DNA of 41,143 nt, taken from positions 1 through 41,143 of the forward strand of contig JAAUZX010000059.1 of the NCBI GenBank assembly GCA_014804365.1. Direction: 5' to 3'. Source of the stretch: Lachnospiraceae bacterium. Lineage in GTDB: Bacteria; Bacillota; Clostridia; Lachnospirales; Lachnospiraceae. The notes beneath the pieces are model-generated. The model was not told the origin of the DNA, made no database searches, and saw only the letters and a program-made list of their open reading frames with translations. Shown here one piece after another: positions 16,926 to 26,448 of this stretch. The position numbers were made by a program, and so were the translations under genes. Each line of letters starts with the position of its first letter. The stretch's first letter is position 1.

Positions 16926-16956
16926 CGCGAATGAAAAAAAATTGCGCGGTATAAAC

Positions 16957-16990
16957 AAAAACCTCGAAGGTTCCGTGCCTTCGAGGTTTT
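16957..16990 (+). terminator. Rho-independent terminator of the amylase gene
   Basis: AAAACCTCGAAGG pairs with CCTTCGAGGTTTT, ending in a T-run. The following 200 nt hold a direct repeat of AGTCTATAATTA (near 17052 and 17085) and a T9 run but no gene that I can see. Confidence 0.85.
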
Positions 16991-17196
16991 CGCTTGTGTA
17001 AAAGGGGAATTCTTCCGGAATTGCTATAACCGACTTGACTTCCGTGATCAAGTCTATAATTAATATAATCTTTTTTTTTGACAGAGTCTATAATTATATT
17101 ACAAAAGAATGAAACTATATTAGCGAAACAAGTCGGAAAATGATAAATATAGCTAAAAAATAGTGAAAGATTAAAAATATTTTGCCCTTTAAAAAA

Positions 17197-19461
17197 TCAA
17201 TAACCGAGATAATTACGCTGGCTCTGGATCTCCGGCGGAATTTCCGCGCCGATATTCTTCAGTTTCTGGAACAGGTTATCATAGTGATGGATCTTCTGTG
17301 CGAGTTTAATATCATAGCGTTCCATCGTATCCTTATAGAGCGGGTTCATCTTCAGCTTGTCGCGGATCTCCTTAGAGAACGGACAGTAGGTGAACAGAAT
17401 AGCCCGGGCTATTTTGTTCAGACGTGGAGAACCGGAACCCTCGAAGAGAACCCAGGATATATAATCTCTGATAAACATTTCTTTAAAGCTGTTCTTAGCT
17501 TTCTGCATATTGAGCTTGATCTTATCCTTAGCGTCGGGAGACAGATCATGGTTTTTCTTATAGAACTGAATATAATCGAAATATTCACTGGTAAGAGAGG
17601 CTTCGGAGATATCGTTCCAGCGGGCACCCTGTACACGCTTGCACATCTCCCAGCGGAAATCGCCGGTGAGTCTTACCAGAATGTTAGTCAGATCCTCCAT
17701 CTGGAAGATGGATATCATCATACGGGAAGGGGTGGTACGCTTACGCCCTTCAATCTCCTGCCACATAACGCCTCTGACACCTACGTTTGGCATCAGGATC
17801 AGATCGGGGAGAATTTCTACGCTGACATATTCCTTACCGATACCCAGCTTAGGGTTGGTGTAGACCATATCTCGGTAGTATGCGCTGAAGTCAACGGAAC
17901 GAACCTGATTAAAGGTCTGTTCCACCTTATCGGCGGATACGAGGGACTTATTCAGCTCTTTGAGGATATTATGTTCCGAGAATACTGGACAGAAACTGCT
18001 GATTCGTCCGAAAGTAATCTTATTGACAGACTGGAACATGTTCTGCAGTTCGAACAATACCTGCTTCTCTCTGTCCTTAAGCATGGTCGTCTCTTCTTTA
18101 GCATTGATCTTGCCGGTTATCTTGAGCTCATGCACATAAGCCTGATAGTCGGTATCGAATTCGTTACGGCTGGGTGTTTTCTTTCCTTCATAGATAGCAT
18201 GTAACCACTCATAGATCGTAAACACCTTTCTGGCAGGATCCGAAGGTATTCTGTCCACAATGGAATAGAGATAGGCGGCATTCTCCATGCCGGCCAGATG
18301 TTCGTCCACATAGCCGAAATTAAAGAACATTTTAAGCACTTTAGGCACCTCAAAATCCTGGAGGCTGCGAAGAAATGCTTTCTCATAGATCTGATAGAAC
18401 AGCTTGGTGATGGTCAGACGCAGTTTTCTGGAAGTATCATCCGAGTTGTTCTTGTCAGTCAGCTTGCTGTACTGATTAATAGCATTTCGAAAGGCGGTAG
18501 CTGTCTCCTCATCCACTTTGGAATAGGTCAGAATCGTGTTCATAGAGTCTGCAATATCCGGAACATTATCCGGTTTCACATCCTCATCGGCAGCAGATTC
18601 CGTATGCTGGTCTAAGGAGTTTAAGCGTTCGCGGTATTCGGCGACACGTTCTTTATACATATTCTTGTCTATAGATGCCTGACTCTCCAACTGAATCATC
18701 ATAGTGGAGATCGCTGCAATCAGCGTGGTGGAATCATCCGCATGAGCCCCGATCCTATAGAGCAAAGAGGCGTACAGATCGAAGAAATCCAATCTGTTTT
18801 CACTCATTAGTAGATTAATAATTTCTGATTTATAGTCATACAACACACGGCACACGGATATTACTCCGTATACATCCTGACTCGCCTTGAGCAAAAGTCC
18901 CTGAAGAAAATCAGCATCCTGTTCTTTGACGGGAGTTCCGGCAACCAGTTTGCGAAGCTGCGAATAATAGCCGCCGATCCATCCGGCCACATCCTCCTCC
19001 AGAACAAGTTCGGATAGAGTTTCCAGTCCCGGCAATGCGCGGGCTGAGATATTGTGTTTCGTACAAAAAGACAGATACCCTTTATAGCTGTCCATCAGGT
19101 AGTGATAGAAATTATCACAGTCGAAACATGCCAGTTCATATTGGTCCAGAATCTCTTGTAATTGTTTGAACATGGATGTGACAATCCGCTGTGCCATATC
19201 AGGATTGGCACGTATGATGCCGGAGAGCTGCGTCGCATTAAACGGATAGGAAGCAACGGAGCAAGGCTCTTCCGTATGATAAGTGATGAAGTGGGAATCA
19301 AAGAAAAGCTCACAGACTCCGATGACATCTCCCTTAGATAAGTAAAATTCACCACCGGGATAGGTGGCGCGCACAGTTCCCTTGGCAATCACATGCAGCG
19401 CATTGAGCGCCTGTTCGCTCTGTACAAGGAGCGTTCCCGCAGGAAATTCTTTTACAGCCAT
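17197..19461 (-). CDS. Large cyclic-nucleotide-binding-domain protein of unknown output
   Basis: This 754-residue cytoplasmic protein has residues 1-120 reading as a Crp/cNMP-binding beta-roll (AGTLLVQSEQALNALHVIAKG, YLSKGDVIGVCELFF). No Crp helix-turn-helix follows. Instead there are over 600 mainly helical residues without a recognised domain, including the charged region DMVYTNPKLGIGKEYVSVEI and a conserved-looking block RKRTTPSRMMISIF. The start at 19461 is supported by AAAGGGGG about 8 nt upstream; the 20-codon in-frame extension lacks a site. It could be a ligand-controlled signalling protein or scaffold. It stands alone, convergent with the amylase gene. Confidence 0.7.
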   Translation of the reverse strand: MAVKEFPAGTLLVQSEQALNALHVIAKGTVRATYPGGEFYLSKGDVIGVCELFFDSHFITYHTEEPCSVASYPFNATQLSGIIRANPDMAQRIVTSMFKQLQEILDQYELACFDCDNFYHYLMDSYKGYLSFCTKHNISARALPGLETLSELVLEEDVAGWIGGYYSQLRKLVAGTPVKEQDADFLQGLLLKASQDVYGVISVCRVLYDYKSEIINLLMSENRLDFFDLYASLLYRIGAHADDSTTLIAAISTMMIQLESQASIDKNMYKERVAEYRERLNSLDQHTESAADEDVKPDNVPDIADSMNTILTYSKVDEETATAFRNAINQYSKLTDKNNSDDTSRKLRLTITKLFYQIYEKAFLRSLQDFEVPKVLKMFFNFGYVDEHLAGMENAAYLYSIVDRIPSDPARKVFTIYEWLHAIYEGKKTPSRNEFDTDYQAYVHELKITGKINAKEETTMLKDREKQVLFELQNMFQSVNKITFGRISSFCPVFSEHNILKELNKSLVSADKVEQTFNQVRSVDFSAYYRDMVYTNPKLGIGKEYVSVEILPDLILMPNVGVRGVMWQEIEGRKRTTPSRMMISIFQMEDLTNILVRLTGDFRWEMCKRVQGARWNDISEASLTSEYFDYIQFYKKNHDLSPDAKDKIKLNMQKAKNSFKEMFIRDYISWVLFEGSGSPRLNKIARAILFTYCPFSKEIRDKLKMNPLYKDTMERYDIKLAQKIHHYDNLFQKLKNIGAEIPPEIQSQRNYLGY

Positions 19462-19602
19462 AACATAACCCCCTTTATCTGCCAGAAGGCAGATACCCTT
19501 CTTCATAAAAATATCGTGCACTTAGTGCATTTGAGACCCTTTTGTCACTATCTTTTAGTCTACTACGATTGCGCGGTAATTACAAGAATGAATGGTGCCA
19601 AC

Positions 19603-19636
19603 GGCAACGGATCGGCAACGGATCCCGGCAACGGAT
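19603..19636. repeat. Three copies of GGCAACGGAT
   Basis: The decamer occurs at 19603, 19614 and 19627, in the gap between the cNMP protein and the next gene. The copies are spaced 11 and 13 nt. They may be a regulator site or replication slippage. The rest of the gap (19462-19788) holds no recognisable gene. Confidence 0.55.
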
Positions 19637-19788
19637 AGCAACTTGCACAAGAATATTGCTGGTATTTTGTGCTGTACTTTTATGGAAAGTATGCTAGAAT
19701 AATATGACGGAGATGTCGAAAAGAGTGTCAATCGGTAATTTGACAGTGATGTCATGTTAGGGTTTGTATGTCAGGAAGGGTAATATTG

Positions 19789-20280
19789 ATGGATAAGGAA
19801 GAAATCGGATACAGACAGCAGCAGGATGATATTGCATACAGGAAACAGATAGTTAGTACCTATAAGCCGGACGTGGAGCGGCTGATCCGCTATCTTCCGT
19901 GGCTGGAGGAAAAGGCGGGGAGCAATGTGGCGGAGACTTTCGAAGGCTCCGGAATCAAAGGGAGTTCGATCACTTTTCCGGTATATGACAGTACACTGAT
20001 GAGTTTTATCAAAGATGTGCAGCGGACGACACTGCTTGACAGGAACTATCCGTATATCTATTCGAGACACAGAATGCGGACGCTGCAGGACGAGCTCAGG
20101 ATGATTGACCGGGCAAGTATTATGGATATGGATATTCTGAAAGGTATCTTGTCTAAATATGTGCTGGGCGGTATGACGAAAGCCAGATTGTGGTCGGAGG
20201 CAGTATATAACAGTATTTTCCTAAAAGTGATACGCAAGATGAAAGAAAACCTGGAGTTCTGGGATAAACCGATGGTATGA
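19789..20280 (+). CDS. Uncharacterised small protein, possibly DUF6508-like
   Basis: This soluble 163-residue protein has no membrane segment. The block ITFPVYDSTLMSFIKDV and the later LGGMTKARLWSEAVYNSIFL faintly resemble DUF6508-type proteins, but the match is tentative. AGGAAGGG lies 8-9 nt before the ATG at 19789, so the 7-codon extension upstream is unlikely. It is 53 nt before a TetR gene on the same strand and may be co-transcribed. Nothing else indicates its role. Confidence 0.6.
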   Translation: MDKEEIGYRQQQDDIAYRKQIVSTYKPDVERLIRYLPWLEEKAGSNVAETFEGSGIKGSSITFPVYDSTLMSFIKDVQRTTLLDRNYPYIYSRHRMRTLQDELRMIDRASIMDMDILKGILSKYVLGGMTKARLWSEAVYNSIFLKVIRKMKENLEFWDKPMV

Positions 20281-20333
20281 CCGGATAAGTCAATGATGTT
20301 AAGAATTAAGAAGGAGAAGGAAACAGGAAAAAC

Positions 20334-20921
20334 ATGGGAGAAAAATCAGTTCAGAAGAAACAATATATTCTGGATACTGCGAGGAAAGTCTTCGTGGAGA
20401 AGGGATTTAAGAATGTGACGATGAAGGATATCGTGGAGGCATGTGAGATCAGCCGTGGCGGACTGTACTTGTATTTCGACAGCACGGAGCAGATACTGTT
20501 GGAGATCTTACAGATGGAAGCACAGGAGACGGATGATGTCTTCACCGAACATATTTCGGAGGAAGATACGGCGGCGGATATCCTGACCCTTTTCCTGAAG
20601 GAGCAGAAGAAAGAACTGCTGCAGAAAAAGAATAATTTGACCGTCGCAGTCTATGAGTATTTCTTCGCACATGAATCGACTGATAAGAACAATATGCTGC
20701 GCAGACAGTTCGACGCGGGTGTCAGGGTATTGGAGAAACTCATTCAGGCCGGAATCGCCAGTGGTGAGTTTTACTGTGAAGACCCCAAGGGAGCGGCGAC
20801 TAACATTATGTATGTGCTGGAAGGAATGAAAATCAACGCACAGACTTTCGGGATCACGGAGAAGATGGTGGATGAACAGCTTCTGTATATCATGCAGGGA
20901 CTGATTGTGGAGTTTGATTAG
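20334..20921 (+). CDS. TetR/AcrR-family transcriptional regulator
   Basis: This 195-residue regulator has the N-terminal helix-turn-helix region ILDTARKVFVEKGFKNVTMK ... ISRGGLYLYF (about residues 10-50), the hallmark of TetR proteins. The C-terminal ligand-binding domain is helical and divergent, so the ligand is unknown. It is preceded by an uncharacterised small gene that could be its target or partner. GGAGAAGGAAAC lies upstream of the ATG. A hairpin directly at its stop separates it from purL. Confidence 0.9.
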   Translation: MGEKSVQKKQYILDTARKVFVEKGFKNVTMKDIVEACEISRGGLYLYFDSTEQILLEILQMEAQETDDVFTEHISEEDTAADILTLFLKEQKKELLQKKNNLTVAVYEYFFAHESTDKNNMLRRQFDAGVRVLEKLIQAGIASGEFYCEDPKGAATNIMYVLEGMKINAQTFGITEKMVDEQLLYIMQGLIVEFD

Positions 20922-20949
20922 TGCGAAGAGATTTTCTAAGACTTCGCAC
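20921..20949 (+). terminator. Terminator-like hairpin after the TetR gene
   Basis: GTGCGAAG pairs with CTTCGCAC. The first base of the stem is the last base of the stop codon. The T-tail is weak. Confidence 0.5.
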
Positions 20950-21038
20950 ACGTATTTGTGTTGCTGCAGAGCGGCAGCATGGAGGTTGGATTGAAAAATC
21001 GGGATTAGTCAATCACAAATTTAAAGAGGAGAAACAGC

Positions 21039-24000
21039 ATGGGAAATGTGAAACGCATTTATGTGGAGAAGAAGGAGCCTTTCGCGGTCAAGGCGAAGGA
21101 ACTGAAGGAGGAGATCGGAAGTTATCTCGGCATTGACGGTGTGAAAGAGGTTCGGGTATTTATCCGCTATGATGTGGAGAATCTGTCGGAAGAGGTTTTT
21201 GCGAAAGCTTGCAAAACCGTATTCTCGGAACCACCGGTGGATATTTTATATGAAGAAACGATTCAGATTCCGGAAGACGGTAAAGTTTTCAGTGTGGAAT
21301 TCCTTCCGGGGCAGTTTGACCAGAGAGCGGATTCCGCTGTTCAGTGCGTGAAATTTCTGAAAGAAGATGAGGAGCCGGTTATCAAGACAGCGGTTACATA
21401 TTTAATAACGGGCGATATTTCCGAAGATGAATTTGCGAAGATTAAGGCATACTGCATCAATCCCGTGGATTCCAGAGAGACGGATATGGTAAAACCCGAC
21501 ACGCTGATCACTGTGTATGACGAGCCTGCGGATGTGGCGGTGTTTGAGAATATACCGGATCGGGAAGATTTTATTGATATGCCCCAAGCGGAGTTAAAAG
21601 AGCTTTACGATTCTTTAGGGTTAGCCATGACCTTTAAGGATTTCTTACATATACAGAATTATTTTGCCGGTGAAGAGAAACGAAATCCGACCATGACGGA
21701 GATTCGTGTGCTTGATACTTACTGGTCGGATCACTGCCGTCATACCACATTTTCTACAGAGTTAAAAGATGTAGCTTTTGCGGACGGTTTTTATCAGAAA
21801 CCGATCAAAGAAACTTATGAGAATTATCTCGCCGTTAGAGAGGAGATTTTTGCGGGCAGGCAGGACAAGTTCGTCTGTCTGATGGATCTGGCATTGATGG
21901 CGATGCGCAAATTAAAGAAGGACGGGAAGCTGGAGGATATGGAGCAGTCCGATGAGATCAATGCCTGCTCGGTAGTGGTTCCCGTGGAGATGGATTACGG
22001 CGATAAGAAAGTGACTGAGGAGTGGCTTGTCTTCTTCAAAAATGAGACACACAACCATCCGACGGAGATCGAGCCCTTCGGTGGTGCAGCGACCTGTCTC
22101 GGCGGCGCGATCCGCGATCCTTTGTCGGGGCGCGGGTATGTATATCAGGCGATGCGTGTCACTGGCGCGGCCGATCCTACGGTGCCGGTGGCAGATACAT
22201 TGAAAGGTAAGCTGTCCCAGAAGAAGCTTGTGCGCGGCGCGGCAAGCGGTTATTCTTCCTACGGAAATCAGATCGGACTTGCGACCGGACTGGTCAAAGA
22301 GATTTATCATCCTGATTACGTGGCCAAAAGAATGGAGATCGGTGCGGTCATGGGTGCGGCACCGAGGAAAAATGTAATCAGGGAGACTTCCGATCCCGAT
22401 GATATCATTATCTTATTAGGCGGCAGGACAGGGCGTGACGGCTGCGGCGGTGCGACAGGTTCCTCCAAAGTGCACACAGAGAGTTCCATAGAGACCTGCG
22501 GTGCGGAGGTGCAGAAGGGAAATGCACCCACAGAACGTAAGATCCAGAGATTGTTCCGCCGTGAGGAAGTAAGCAAACTGATCAAGAAGTGTAATGATTT
22601 CGGTGCCGGCGGTGTATCTGTCGCCATCGGTGAGCTGGCGGACGGGCTGGTAGTTGATCTGGATAAAGTACCGAAGAAATATGCGGGTCTGGACGGTACG
22701 GAGTTAGCTATCTCCGAATCACAGGAGAGAATGGCGGTTGTGGTTGCCCCGAAAGACGTAGATGCTTTCTTAGGATATGCTGCAGAAGAAAACTTAGAAG
22801 CAGTGGAAGTTGCGGTCGTGACCAAGGAGCCGAGGCTGGTGCTTAAATGGCGCGGTAAGGAGATCGTCAATATTTCAAGGGCATTCCTCGATACCAACGG
22901 CGCGCATCAGGAGACTGCCGTAGCGGTGGATATGCCGGAAGAAAAAGAGAATTATTTGAAGAAGATTGCTACGCCTGCCGTAGCGGATGCGGTGGCAGCA
23001 GGGGATGTCAGGAAGGCGTGGCTGACTCTTTTGAATGATTTAAATGTATGCTCCCAGAAGGGACTGGTGGAGATGTTCGACGCTTCCATCGGTGCCGGCA
23101 GCGTGTACATGCCTTACGGCGGTAAATATCAGTTGACAGAAACACAGGCAATGATAGCGAAGCTGCCTGTTTTAAAAGGAAAAACGGATACTGTGACCAT
23201 GATGAGTTACGGGTTTGATCCTTATTTATCAAGCTGGAGCCCGTACCATGGCGCAATCTATGCGGTGACTGAGTCCATGGCGAAGATCGTGGCGAATGGC
23301 GGAGACTATAAGACGATCCGTTTCACTTTCCAGGAATATTTCAGAAGAATGAGCGAGGAACCGCACCGTTGGAGCCAGCCGTTTGCGGCGCTTCTGGGTG
23401 CATACGATGCGCAGATGGGGTACGGTCTTCCGTCTATCGGCGGTAAGGATTCCATGTCCGGCACTTTCAATGATATAGATGTGCCGCCCACGCTTGTCTC
23501 TTTTGCGGTAGATATCAGTAAACAGGGCAATATCGTGACTCCGGAACTTAAGAAAGCCGGTAATAAGCTGGTTCGCTTCCACATCGTTAAGAACGAGTAC
23601 GATCTGCCGGTATATGAAAATGTCATGAAAGTGTACGACACGATACTGGCGCTTATGTCACAGAAAAAGATCGTATCTGCATATGCGCTTGATGCCAGGG
23701 GCGTGGCAGCAGCCATCGGTAAAATGGCATTCGGCAATAAATTGGGCGTGACCGTGGAGAGCGGACTTGCAGCGGAGAATCTATTTGACAACGGACTCGG
23801 AGAGATTCTTGCGGAGATGCCGGCGGAAGCCGTTGCAGAACTGTGTTCAGCGATGGATATGGTAAATGCGGAAACGGGAGCGGCAGCAGGAACAGCAGGC
23901 AGCGAGGCGACAGGATCAGAGGGTCAGACAGCAGATGTTAAGGCAGATTGCGTAAGTTACACAGTAGTTGGTACGGTGACAGAGGAGCCTTCATTTGTTT

Positions 24001-24953
24001 ATGGTGATGTGACGATCACTATGGACGAGGCGTTACAGGCTTGGACGGACAAGCTGGATAAGGTGTTCCCATACACGGCAGGAAAAGATAAGAGTAAAGT
24101 TGCTTCCGACTTGTATGAAGCAAAAGAGATTTATATATGTAAGAATAAGGTGGCCAAACCTACCGTATTTATTCCGGTATTTCCGGGAACGAACTGTGAG
24201 TATGACAGCGGCGCGGCTTTTGAGAGAGCAGGGGCGGATGTTATTACGAAAGTGTTCAAGAATCTGACGGCGGAAGATATCAGAGAGAGCGTGGAAGTGT
24301 TCGAGAAAGCAATCGAGCAGGCGCAGATCATCATGTTCCCCGGCGGATTTTCCGCGGGTGATGAGCCGGACGGTTCCGCTAAGTTCTTTGCCACCGCTTT
24401 TCAGAATGCTAAGATCAAAGAGGCGGTGAGCAAGCTGTTAAACGAGAGGGACGGATTGGCATTAGGTATCTGTAACGGTTTTCAGGCGCTTATTAAGCTG
24501 GGTCTGGTGCCTTACGGTGAGATCGTCGGACAGAAAGAAGATTCTCCGACGCTGACTTTCAACACAGTCAACCGTCATATTTCCAAGATGGCATATATTA
24601 AGGTGGTTTCCAATAAGTCCCCGTGGCTGCAGGGAGCGGTGCTTGGAAATACTTATGTAAACCCGGCATCTCACGGAGAAGGCCGATTTGTAGCGCCGAA
24701 GGAATGGATCGATAAATTGTTTGCAAACGGACAGGTTGCCACACAGTATGCGGATACAGACGGAAACGTGTCGATGGACGAAGAGTGGAATATTAACGGT
24801 TCCTACGCTTCCATCGAGGGCATCACGTCCCCCGACGGACGTATTCTAGGCAAGATGGCGCATTCCGAGAGAAGAGGAGAGGGTGTCGCGATCAATATTT
24901 ACGGAGAGCAGGATTTGAAGATATTCGAGTCCGGCGTGGCATATTTTAAATAA
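21039..24953 (+). CDS. purL: Phosphoribosylformylglycinamidine synthase (FGAM synthase), single-chain form
   Basis: This step-4 enzyme of purine synthesis converts FGAR plus glutamine and ATP to FGAM. The 1304-residue chain fuses the N-terminal PurS-like domain (begins VKRIYVEKKEPFAVKAKELK), two AIR-synthase-like halves (with TYWSDHCRHTTF and NETHNHPTEIEPFGGAAT in the first) and a C-terminal glutaminase. In the glutaminase, Cys1145 lies in LGICNGFQ and a His follows in ASHGEGRF. The overall length is close to the long PurL of proteobacteria, and the type is common in Clostridia. An Ala/Gly/Thr-rich insertion occupies about residues 945-968 before the glutaminase and looks like a flexible linker. 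AGAGGAGAAAC precedes the ATG. No other pur genes are adjacent. Confidence 0.97.
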   Translation: MGNVKRIYVEKKEPFAVKAKELKEEIGSYLGIDGVKEVRVFIRYDVENLSEEVFAKACKTVFSEPPVDILYEETIQIPEDGKVFSVEFLPGQFDQRADSAVQCVKFLKEDEEPVIKTAVTYLITGDISEDEFAKIKAYCINPVDSRETDMVKPDTLITVYDEPADVAVFENIPDREDFIDMPQAELKELYDSLGLAMTFKDFLHIQNYFAGEEKRNPTMTEIRVLDTYWSDHCRHTTFSTELKDVAFADGFYQKPIKETYENYLAVREEIFAGRQDKFVCLMDLALMAMRKLKKDGKLEDMEQSDEINACSVVVPVEMDYGDKKVTEEWLVFFKNETHNHPTEIEPFGGAATCLGGAIRDPLSGRGYVYQAMRVTGAADPTVPVADTLKGKLSQKKLVRGAASGYSSYGNQIGLATGLVKEIYHPDYVAKRMEIGAVMGAAPRKNVIRETSDPDDIIILLGGRTGRDGCGGATGSSKVHTESSIETCGAEVQKGNAPTERKIQRLFRREEVSKLIKKCNDFGAGGVSVAIGELADGLVVDLDKVPKKYAGLDGTELAISESQERMAVVVAPKDVDAFLGYAAEENLEAVEVAVVTKEPRLVLKWRGKEIVNISRAFLDTNGAHQETAVAVDMPEEKENYLKKIATPAVADAVAAGDVRKAWLTLLNDLNVCSQKGLVEMFDASIGAGSVYMPYGGKYQLTETQAMIAKLPVLKGKTDTVTMMSYGFDPYLSSWSPYHGAIYAVTESMAKIVANGGDYKTIRFTFQEYFRRMSEEPHRWSQPFAALLGAYDAQMGYGLPSIGGKDSMSGTFNDIDVPPTLVSFAVDISKQGNIVTPELKKAGNKLVRFHIVKNEYDLPVYENVMKVYDTILALMSQKKIVSAYALDARGVAAAIGKMAFGNKLGVTVESGLAAENLFDNGLGEILAEMPAEAVAELCSAMDMVNAETGAAAGTAGSEATGSEGQTADVKADCVSYTVVGTVTEEPSFVYGDVTITMDEALQAWTDKLDKVFPYTAGKDKSKVASDLYEAKEIYICKNKVAKPTVFIPVFPGTNCEYDSGAAFERAGADVITKVFKNLTAEDIRESVEVFEKAIEQAQIIMFPGGFSAGDEPDGSAKFFATAFQNAKIKEAVSKLLNERDGLALGICNGFQALIKLGLVPYGEIVGQKEDSPTLTFNTVNRHISKMAYIKVVSNKSPWLQGAVLGNTYVNPASHGEGRFVAPKEWIDKLFANGQVATQYADTDGNVSMDEEWNINGSYASIEGITSPDGRILGKMAHSERRGEGVAINIYGEQDLKIFESGVAYFK

Positions 24954-24963
24954 TGTTGATGAG

Positions 24964-25005
24964 AAAGGCCTCATGTTTGGGAACATTCCCTGCAGGAGGT
25001 CTTTT
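24964..25005 (+). terminator. Terminator of purL
   Basis: AAAGGCCTC (24964-24972) pairs with GAGGTCTTT (24996-25004) and runs into TTTT. The loop contains a second small hairpin (GGGAACATTCCC). Confidence 0.65.
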
Positions 25006-25052
25006 CGGAGTAAAGCGTAGTGCAGCGACAGACGCAGAAGCGAGGAGTAAGT

Positions 25053-26366
25053 ATGGGAATAATGAATCAAACACAGAAAGAGACGAATACAGAAGCAGTG
25101 AAGGAGAGTGCAGTCGGAGCGGCGCAGGCGACGGCGGATCAGCCGATAACAGACCGGTCGGCAGAGGTAAAAAGCGATTCTATGCGGCAGGAGTATGCAT
25201 TTGCGGCAGATGCGAAGTTACGTGAATGTAAGTTCTGCCGGGTTATGATACCGAAGAAGGCTAAGATATGTCCGAACTGTAAGATGGTGTTTAAGAAACA
25301 TACAGGAATCAAGATTTCAGCCGCAGTTTTGGTGATTGCGGCGATAGGCCTCGGGCTATCCGCCTATATGGGACTGCTGCCTGACTATGCTGTGCCGGCA
25401 TGGCTGGCGAAGAACAAGCCGTCAGAGCCGGTCTTATCGGTGACTACAGTGGAGACACCGGAGACGGCAGCCGGTGCGCAGATCGTAGAGTCTGTGGACG
25501 TGGCGGTGGCTGCGGATCTTTCGAAACCGGATGCGGCAGAGACGGAGCTGGAAGAGAAGATAGCGCAGTCGGTAAATGACATGACAGCTAAGAAGCCGGA
25601 AACAGAAACGGTGTTAACCGAGGAAAAAGACGAGTCTGGAACGGACAATGCCGTAAATGGGAATGAGAAAGCTGCCAAGGACACGGAGAATGATTCAGAA
25701 GAAGATGGGGAAAACAGCAAGATAGAAGTTGCCAGCAAAGAAACAGGGCGTATCGGTGATGAGTCAGAAGTTACTGACAAGGCGACAGAGCGTAGCAGTG
25801 AAGAGACGGGAACTACCGGCAGGACAGCGGCGCGCGTCGGTGAAGAGTCGGAAGACACTGACAGGGTAGCAACGCATACCAGCGAAGAGCCGGAAACAGC
25901 CGGTAAGACAGCGACGCGTATCAGCGGAGAGACAAAGTCTGCCGGCAACGCAGCAGATACAGAGGAAGACCGAGACGATCAGGACGAGATGTTTCCGGAA
26001 GATATGGATGTAAACGAGGCCGCTTTCCGCGCCGACTGTGTGTGGAGAGATTATAAGGAGCTACTCAGGAATGAAGATTATCTGGGCACGGCGGTTTGGC
26101 TGGAAGCGGAAGTAATCTGTCCGGTTGAGGGAGGACTTTTTGATGAAAACATTTACTATCTGTGCATGGCGGAAGAGAGTAACGGAATCGAGCGCTATTA
26201 CATTATCAGGGATGACAGGGCGGAGGAGCAGCTTCTCATTCTTGAGGGAGATGTGCTCACGATATACGGACGCCTGTTCGGAAATTGTAAGCTCCCGGCA
26301 AGTCTCATTGAAACCCGTCCCACAGTACCGGCAATCTCTATGCTGAGCTGTGATTTACAAGAGTAG
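25053..26366 (+). CDS. Membrane protein with N-terminal zinc ribbon and long repetitive stalk
   Basis: This 437-residue protein has a zinc ribbon with two Cys pairs (CKFC near residues 65-68 and CPNC near 80-83), typical of a cytoplasmic zinc ribbon. A single membrane helix follows (about residues 95-115). Next comes a long Glu/Thr/Ser-rich extracellular stretch (about 130-310) with degenerate repeats such as SEETGTTGRTAAR and SEEPETAGKTATR. The C-terminal ~115 residues form a globular domain (ADCVWRDYKELLRNEDYLG ... LTIYGRLFGNCKLP) that I do not recognise by name. The start at 25053 has GAGGAG 5 nt upstream. It lies between purL and carA but has its own neighbours' terminator and promoter on either side, so its role is unclear. 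Confidence 0.75.
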   Translation: MGIMNQTQKETNTEAVKESAVGAAQATADQPITDRSAEVKSDSMRQEYAFAADAKLRECKFCRVMIPKKAKICPNCKMVFKKHTGIKISAAVLVIAAIGLGLSAYMGLLPDYAVPAWLAKNKPSEPVLSVTTVETPETAAGAQIVESVDVAVAADLSKPDAAETELEEKIAQSVNDMTAKKPETETVLTEEKDESGTDNAVNGNEKAAKDTENDSEEDGENSKIEVASKETGRIGDESEVTDKATERSSEETGTTGRTAARVGEESEDTDRVATHTSEEPETAGKTATRISGETKSAGNAADTEEDRDDQDEMFPEDMDVNEAAFRADCVWRDYKELLRNEDYLGTAVWLEAEVICPVEGGLFDENIYYLCMAEESNGIERYYIIRDDRAEEQLLILEGDVLTIYGRLFGNCKLPASLIETRPTVPAISMLSCDLQE

Positions 26367-26371
26367 ATTAG

Positions 26372-26400
26372 TTGAACGGGGCAATCTCTTATGCTATAAT
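26372..26400 (+). promoter_or_regulatory. Strong sigma-A promoter for carA
   Basis: TTGAAC (26372-26377), a 17-nt spacer and a perfect TATAAT (26395-26400). The leader to the carA ATG is only about 42 nt, so no PyrR-type attenuator fits between them. Confidence 0.8.
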
Positions 26401-26448
26401 GAGTCGATTGTGCGAAAATTACATATAAAGAAGGAATCAGGTGACAGA

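Noticed and set aside
17182-18204. Plus-strand open frame of 340 codons
   Set aside because: It is antisense to the well-supported cNMP-binding gene, has no ribosome site and reads like a frame shadow.
19603-19636. CRISPR-like repeat array
   Set aside because: Only three 10-nt copies with 1-3 nt between them; there are no spacers.
22316-22897. Minus-strand open frame of 193 codons within purL
   Set aside because: It lies antisense within the conserved AIR-synthase part of PurL, and its Ser/Ala-rich translation is a codon-bias shadow.
26401-26448. PyrR attenuator before carA
   Set aside because: The leader is only about 42 nt after a strong promoter, and no antiterminator/terminator pair fits.
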